Assembly: GCA_037176845.1 (NCBI GenBank)
Contig: JAYKXP010000051.1
Location: forward strand, 332,605-396,604
DNA length: 64,000 bases
Source: Paramarasmius palmivorus
Lineage: Eukaryota; Basidiomycota; Agaricomycetes; Agaricales; Marasmiaceae
Direction: 5' to 3'
Part shown: piece after piece, positions 59,142 to 64,000 of the stretch
Layout: each line of letters starts with the position of its first letter
Numbering within the stretch: position 1 is the stretch's first letter
Notes under the pieces: generated by a model
What the model was told of the DNA's origin: nothing
Seen by the model: only the letters and a program-made list of their open reading frames with translations
The model's database searches: none
Position numbers and translations under genes: made by a program

Positions 59142-60456
59142 ATGTCCAAGATGACTGCCAATTCCTCTACAAAAGCCTTCGACGGGGATGATGACATTGT
59201 TGTCATCCTTGTCTATCCTCGGGACCGGGTCTATACAACCTCATGGGGAGCCTCTCGATATGGCGTCTATAATATATCTGAATAGTACGTCCCTGTTAAC
59301 AAGCCAAAGCCATAACTTCAGCTAACAGTTTTTTAGCCCGTTCATTCTTGGTGGCTCAAGTCAGCCGCCCTTTCCCCTCAACATCGTTTGCCGACGGTCT
59401 ATTGCAAATCGGGTCTTTCCCTTGGTGATCAGCATGGTCGAAGAAATCTTCGCCGCCGGCATTCAGGACAGTGCAGACGATGTAATATCCTTCCTGCATA
59501 CGTCCAACTCCTTTCTAGAAGTCTGCCGCATTATGGATGAGGAGTCGGTCCTGTTCTGGGCCATTATTTTGGGCAAAAGGGTTGGTGTCTTTACTAACGA
59601 GTAAGTTCACGGTTTGTCAATGTTTCCGGCATCTTGACTGAAAACTATTTAGACATGCCGCTGAAACGTCTTGGGCCATGCGTTCGGGCCTATCAAACAA
59701 GACTATCCAAACGCACAGCTCGTTTATGGGGGCTGTTTTTGCCATGATCAACCATGGCCGGAGTCCTCGATATGACTGGGTATCGTCTGTGTTTACCCCG
59801 GTATCAGCTGCCAACAATGTATCTCTGCCATCTGAGGCAGCTCCACCATCGACTCAACAACCAGATGCACCCCAAACCCCAAGTCGAAAGAAGGGCAAGG
59901 CGAAACGGTCTCCATCGCCGGATGACTACGATAAAATCCTGGAAGCCGGTAAGTCAACGTTTATATTCTTTGCCCACTACTAACTTAGTTTTTAGAGGCT
60001 AAGGCTGATCAAGCAGCCGCTGCTGCTTCATCGCTACTTCGTCAGTCACCGGTTCGGACAAGGTTGGGATCACCAGCAGCCATATCTACACCTTCAAGAC
60101 ACAATGTGGCGAGTTCCTCCGGAAGCCGTCTTCCATCTACACCTACCACTGCCAGCAAAGCACCCAGTTCTACCGTCAAATCTTCTCGCCAGGCAGAAGG
60201 ATTTGATGGTATACGTGCCGTCGATGGAGAAGGCGTTCAGCCGCGCGATTTTACGGCCCGACTTGGTGATGCGGGCTGGGCATTTTTCAATTGCTTCCGC
60301 TTTTCCCGACGCGTGGTAGATCAGATAGGCATTCTTTTTGCGACTTCAGATTCGATGGAGGACTTTATTGATACCATGGCCGTTTGCTTTGTCGAGGACG
60401 ATCTGCCTCGGGCTCAAGTTGAATACATCTATTTCTTGTTCCATTCCCGCCTGTAA
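59142..60456 (+). CDS. unknown protein, first gene of a three-gene set
   Basis: Exons 59142-59284, 59337-59600, 59653-59948 and 59996-60456 join in frame to 387 residues. The N-terminal region (DDDIVVILVYPRDRVYTTSW, FPLNIVCRRSI) and the C-terminal region (FTARLGDAGWAFFNCFRFS, FIDTMAVCFVEDDLPRAQVE) are probably folded. The middle (about residues 160-260) is Ser/Pro-rich and basic, for example TPSRKKGKAKRSPSPDD, and disordered. I know no domain for it. It is followed by two more unknown genes on the same strand with short gaps. Confidence 0.68.
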
Positions 60457-60694
60457 TGCATAACTAGTCAACAATGTGTACTATGCCTAAGCCAATCTCT
60501 ATCAATAACAATTTGACTATCTGTTGTCCGAGTATATCGCATTCGCACAGAGTCGCATGGGTTGTGTTCCAAATCAAGCTATTCAGAAATTCTGATGGAA
60601 CGTCCGTAGTCAGGAACACTACTCAAATATCTACACATCAAATTCGTGTCATAGCTTGCTCTTATCAACAAGCCACTTTCAGCCACTGCTAACA

Positions 60695-61268
60695 ATGCCA
60701 GTCGAACATATTGTACGAAACGGCAAGCGTCTTGTCAGGGTGAGCACATATAACACTCATTAACGTTGAGATGCTAATCATTGTCAGATTACTGAGCCCG
60801 GACCACCACAGCTGACTCCGGTCACTCCAGAGTATCTTGAAGAGTGTCGGCGTCGTGACCAAGGTGAGATAAATCACTATTAATGCTCCTGACATTTGGC
60901 TAATCTAATACACAGAGGAAAAACGAGAGCGCCGAAGGAAAGAAAAGAATGAAACATACCTGGAACGCATGCTAAGACAGCAAAGAAAGGCTGCTTGGGA
61001 GCTTAGCTACTATGGAGAAATAGCACGAGGTCAGCTTGAGCAAGGGGTCTCTCGCGATCGGTTGCCGAAACATCTGCTCCAAGGGCTGGAGCATCTGGAG
61101 TTTGTTGAAGAGATGTCTGCTCGCACGGCAGAATGTTCAAGCCGATTGGAGAGCATGTCGGAGGAGGATTTTTTAGAGGACGCGGAATCGGACCTTGAGA
61201 TCTCTTCTGACGGCGGGATTTCAAATGCGTCCCCGAATATCACACCTGGAAACACAAATGTAGAGTAG
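60695..61268 (+). CDS. unknown small charged protein, second of the set
   Basis: Exons 60695-60739, 60788-60863 and 60916-61268 join in frame to 157 residues. It starts MPVEHIVRNGKRLVRI. The centre is a very basic/acidic helix (ECRRRDQEEKRERRRKEKN), and the tail is acidic (SMSEEDFLEDAESDLEISSD). No domain is recognised. Its charge pattern fits a nucleic-acid or chromatin partner. The neighbours are 238 and 105 bases away. Confidence 0.65.
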
Positions 61269-61373
61269 ATACCTTGTAACAGTCGTACCTGTCCTACTCT
61301 TGAGCCAATAATTTGTTGTCTTTGGTGTTTCGTCGTTTCACCATTTATCGCCTCCTGCTGCCTTCGATCCAAC

Positions 61374-63545
61374 ATGCCCCGTCTAAAAAAGCCCAAGGCC
61401 CCAGTGCCTCGCAACATCATCTCACCTCGTCTACGTATCACAAAGAAGGTCTACGTCAAGCTCACTGCAGCTGAGAAGCAGCGACGCTCAGAGGCAGCCA
61501 GCGAAAAACGCGATGAAATACGGCAGGCTGTTGATGCATGGCTGGAAGACATTGTTGGGCATGCGCAAACACTAGCGGACAGGTTCAAGAAGAAGCCACG
61601 TTATTTTCTCAACATGCTCTTCCAGAATAATATTCGGATGTCCAAGAAACAGACAAAGACTAATTCGTTCAATGCGTGGAAGTCGGAGAAGGCGCTGGAG
61701 CTCAAAGAAGGTATGTATCTATTACTCAAAGCTTGAGCTTAAGCTTACCTTCATTCCACTATAGCGGGAGAGCCTCCAATGGATGTCGAGGACCTGGTGG
61801 CGACATATCGTCATGAGTACGACGCACTCAATGAGAAGCAGAAAGCAGAAACAGTTCACACCTTCGAGACGCGCCGTCAGATTGAAGAATGGGAGAAAAT
61901 CAAGTTCCCAACCCTCAAGTCTCGTATTCGAAGTGCAGCTGAGATTGTTCATGCCATTGTTGAGCTTGTGAGTCGTGAATTAATTCTCTTTCACCTGTGA
62001 ACTGACCTCAATAAAGCTCAAGGTTGCAAAGCTTCGTTGTGGAATTGAAGCCATGTTCTTGATGGTCCGAAGTGATCCAGACCCGTTCATGGATCCAAAG
62101 TGGTTCTGGACAAATCCGAATTGGATAGACTACATGAAGGCTATCTTGCGTCAAGGCCGCGGATTTGACCCCAAGATTATGGCGGCAAAGCTCGAGTCTT
62201 TTTCTATTGCAGGATGTGATCCAAATAGTAAGTAGACGTACAAAGGTGCCAAGAATCTACTGACATTTCTTAGATATGCTCAAGACCGTCGACGACCAGT
62301 CGAAATGGTACAAGACCTTGATTCGGGAGGAGATGCTGAGCCGACTTCGTGAGTACATTATTGATCTGTACATATTCAGGAACTCACCATTCTCGCGCAG
62401 TTGACGCCGTTAATGAAGGATCGACACTCAAAATGGACTTCACGACTGTACCTTACGAGAAGTTTGACAAACTGGTCACATTCCCTCATGGCGTCGTTGT
62501 CAATAACTGGCCATTTCCACAGTTCCAAAACCCCAGTAAACTAAGCAATACTGTTGAGCCCCTCAAAGAGCTGTATAACGGCCTTCGGAATGGTTCGATT
62601 GGGTTCAAACGGCTTTCTGAAGGTGAACATAAGGAGTGGGTGACGAAGTACGAGGAGGGGTTGAAGAGTGGTGTTATTCAGGTCAAGGCTCGCCGAGTGA
62701 GATCAGATGCCGGAAAGAAGCGAGGTCCACAGAAGGGGAAGCGTAAACGGACTGAACCTGATGTTGGCAGGGAGGATGGTGAATGGGAAGACGTTGGCAG
62801 TGAGGATGAAGAGGAGGAGGATGCAGAGGAGGAATGGACTGGAATTAGTGGAGGAGACGATGAGCACAGCGTAGATGTTGAAGACGAACGGCCTCACAAG
62901 CGTACCAAGACAGCTGCTGCGAAATCTGCAGCCAAGACCAAGACCTCGAAGAAACCGTCTTCCAAACCACCCCGGGCTTCAAAATCCACCACTCGAGCCT
63001 CAAGCAAGTCAAAAGCGAAGCCGACATCAGTGCCCGTACAGGAAGAAGACGAGCGTAGAGAAGGTGCAGGAGAAGAGATGCTGAATGAGCACCCCTCCGG
63101 CCATACACCATCACCGAACAACGATTCCTTCACTGACGAGCCTCGAGTCTCTCCACAGTCTGCTTCTCCTCTTTGTCCTATCCCTCCAACTCGGACTCCT
63201 GACGAAGGCAATGTCGAAGGTGTTGATGGAGACCAGGGTGGAAGTAAAGAAGGCGGTGAGAAAGGTGTTGATGCTGATGGAAACCGTGATGGAAACGTTG
63301 TCAATGACGTTGACGTTGACAGAGCAACGAGTACACGTCGAGCTCCGCAGCCAAAGGTGGTGAAGCATTTCGGAGACGATTGGCCTGGTCGACCAGCTGT
63401 GAAGAAGCGTAAAGTGAATGGTGGTACTTCGACTAAGAAATTGGGTACCGGGAGCAACAAGGAATCGACCAAAGGCACGCCGAAACCCAAACCCGTAGGA
63501 AAGGCTGCCGAAGATCGTCAGAAGGGACTTCAGAAGGACAATTAG
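61374..63545 (+). CDS. unknown nuclear-type protein with HMG-box-like segment, third of the set
   Basis: Exons 61374-61710, 61765-61967, 62017-62227, 62274-62348 and 62401-63545 join in frame to 656 residues. The segment KTNSFNAWKSEKALELKE, then VATYRHEYDALNEKQKAETV, resembles an HMG box. A unique central domain contains AMFLMVRSDPDPFMDPKWFW, FTTVPYEKFDKLVTFPHGVV and NNWPFPQFQNPSKLSN. The C-terminal 300 residues are disordered, with acidic runs and basic patches (KKRGPQKGKRKRT, HKRTKTAAAKSAAKTK). It is probably a DNA-binding nuclear protein. In Agaricomycetes, HMG-box-like proteins also occur near KDZ transposons, but no transposase is seen here. Confidence 0.68.
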
Positions 63546-63729
63546 ATACACTTAGACAGACAAGAAATTGAATGAAAAATCATCTTTATACATTGCCATT
63601 GAGGGACTATAGAAGACGGCCACAAGGGAACGTCGGCGAACGTTCTTGATAAGGAAGGGGGCGGGATACGGCTGTCGGGAAGTCGCGCGCAAAGGGAATG
63701 ATGAATGATGATGGGAAGAGGAAAAGAAG

Positions 63730-63753
63730 TGCCGTTGCACATGTGCAACGGCA
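63730..63753. repeat. perfect 24-bp palindrome
   Basis: TGCCGTTGCACA at 63730-63741 is followed directly by its exact reverse complement. The centre CACATGTG contains an E-box CANNTG core. Confidence 0.9.
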
Positions 63754-63933
63754 AGGAGTCTCCTCTTTAGGAAGGAGATGATGAGAGCACGGAACGGGAG
63801 TTGCCGACTACGAGCTCGTAGGGACTTGAAGCCAAGTCGCAACTTTGGCTGCGAGAGGTGAGAATTAACGAAAATTATTTGAGATATCGGAGGGTGGAAA
63901 AGAAGGGCAGGTGCGTAAAAGTTTTCGAGTCTG

Positions 63934-63971
63934 ATTTGATGGGCCAGTGTACCCCCGTAGGCCCATCAAAT
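63934..63971. repeat. 12-bp inverted repeat with 14-base loop
   Basis: ATTTGATGGGCC at 63934-63945 is matched by its exact reverse complement at 63960-63971 around a 14-base loop. It lies at the window edge, so it could be part of a larger structure. Confidence 0.85.
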
Positions 63972-64000
63972 ATGACGGCTTACTTGGGAACCAAAGGTGC

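Larger units (their letters stand above)
63546..64000. other. right-edge intergenic region with two inverted repeats
   Basis: It contains the palindrome at 63730-63753 and the hairpin at 63934-63971. Otherwise it shows no gene. Confidence 0.5.

Noticed and set aside
59142..63545. Complete KDZ or other transposon
   Set aside because: No transposase, no terminal inverted repeats at both ends and no target-site duplication are visible in the window.

Overview
The window looks like nuclear DNA of a filamentous basidiomycete, most likely an Agaricomycete. Genes are dense on both strands and are split by many short introns of roughly 40 to 70 bases with GT-AG ends. The recognisable proteins are typical fungal ones, for example a cerevisin-type protease, a retromer subunit, transportin, a KDEL receptor and a flavocytochrome b2. 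Several families known mainly from Agaricomycetes are also present. No rRNA, tRNA, CRISPR array or complete transposon was recognised.

Layout. 0.4-2.9 kb: subtilisin-like protease and a cyclase-family hydrolase. 3.5-15.8 kb: four paralogues of an atypical double-homeodomain-like family, three in tandem on the plus strand (3.5-7.7 kb) and one on the minus strand (14.6-15.8 kb). Between them lie VPS26, an aldo-keto reductase and two tandem epoxide hydrolases. 16.0-23.3 kb is the most accessory-looking part: an unknown disordered protein, a fusion of an Old Yellow Enzyme-like barrel to a 2-oxoglutarate/Fe(II) oxygenase, a divergently placed stand-alone TIR-domain gene, and about 2 kb with no solid gene.

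23.4-53.3 kb is mostly conserved housekeeping DNA: succinate/fumarate carrier, transportin, L-type lectin, a C2-like protein, ERD2, a DUF4203-type membrane protein, a TPR protein, a DUF1479 protein, a seven-helix membrane protein, a membrane J-protein, a 3-ketodihydrosphingosine reductase-like enzyme, a cytochrome b2-type dehydrogenase ending in SKL, and an AIF/AMID-like flavoprotein. Several of these act in membrane traffic (VPS26, L-type lectin, ERD2). 53.7-58.2 kb: two convergent coiled-coil genes, one resembling the augmin subunit HAUS3. 59.1-63.5 kb: three consecutive plus-strand genes of unknown function, the last with an HMG-box-like segment, followed by a perfect 24-bp palindrome and a hairpin at the right edge.

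The most unusual items are the OYE-like/2OG oxygenase fusion with an eroded OYE active site, the TIR gene that shares its promoter region, the double-homeodomain family lacking the normally invariant DNA-contacting Asn, and the SKL-tailed flavocytochrome b2-like enzyme. Intron positions were inferred by eye from splice signals, reading frame and family alignment. Models of unknown genes are the least certain.
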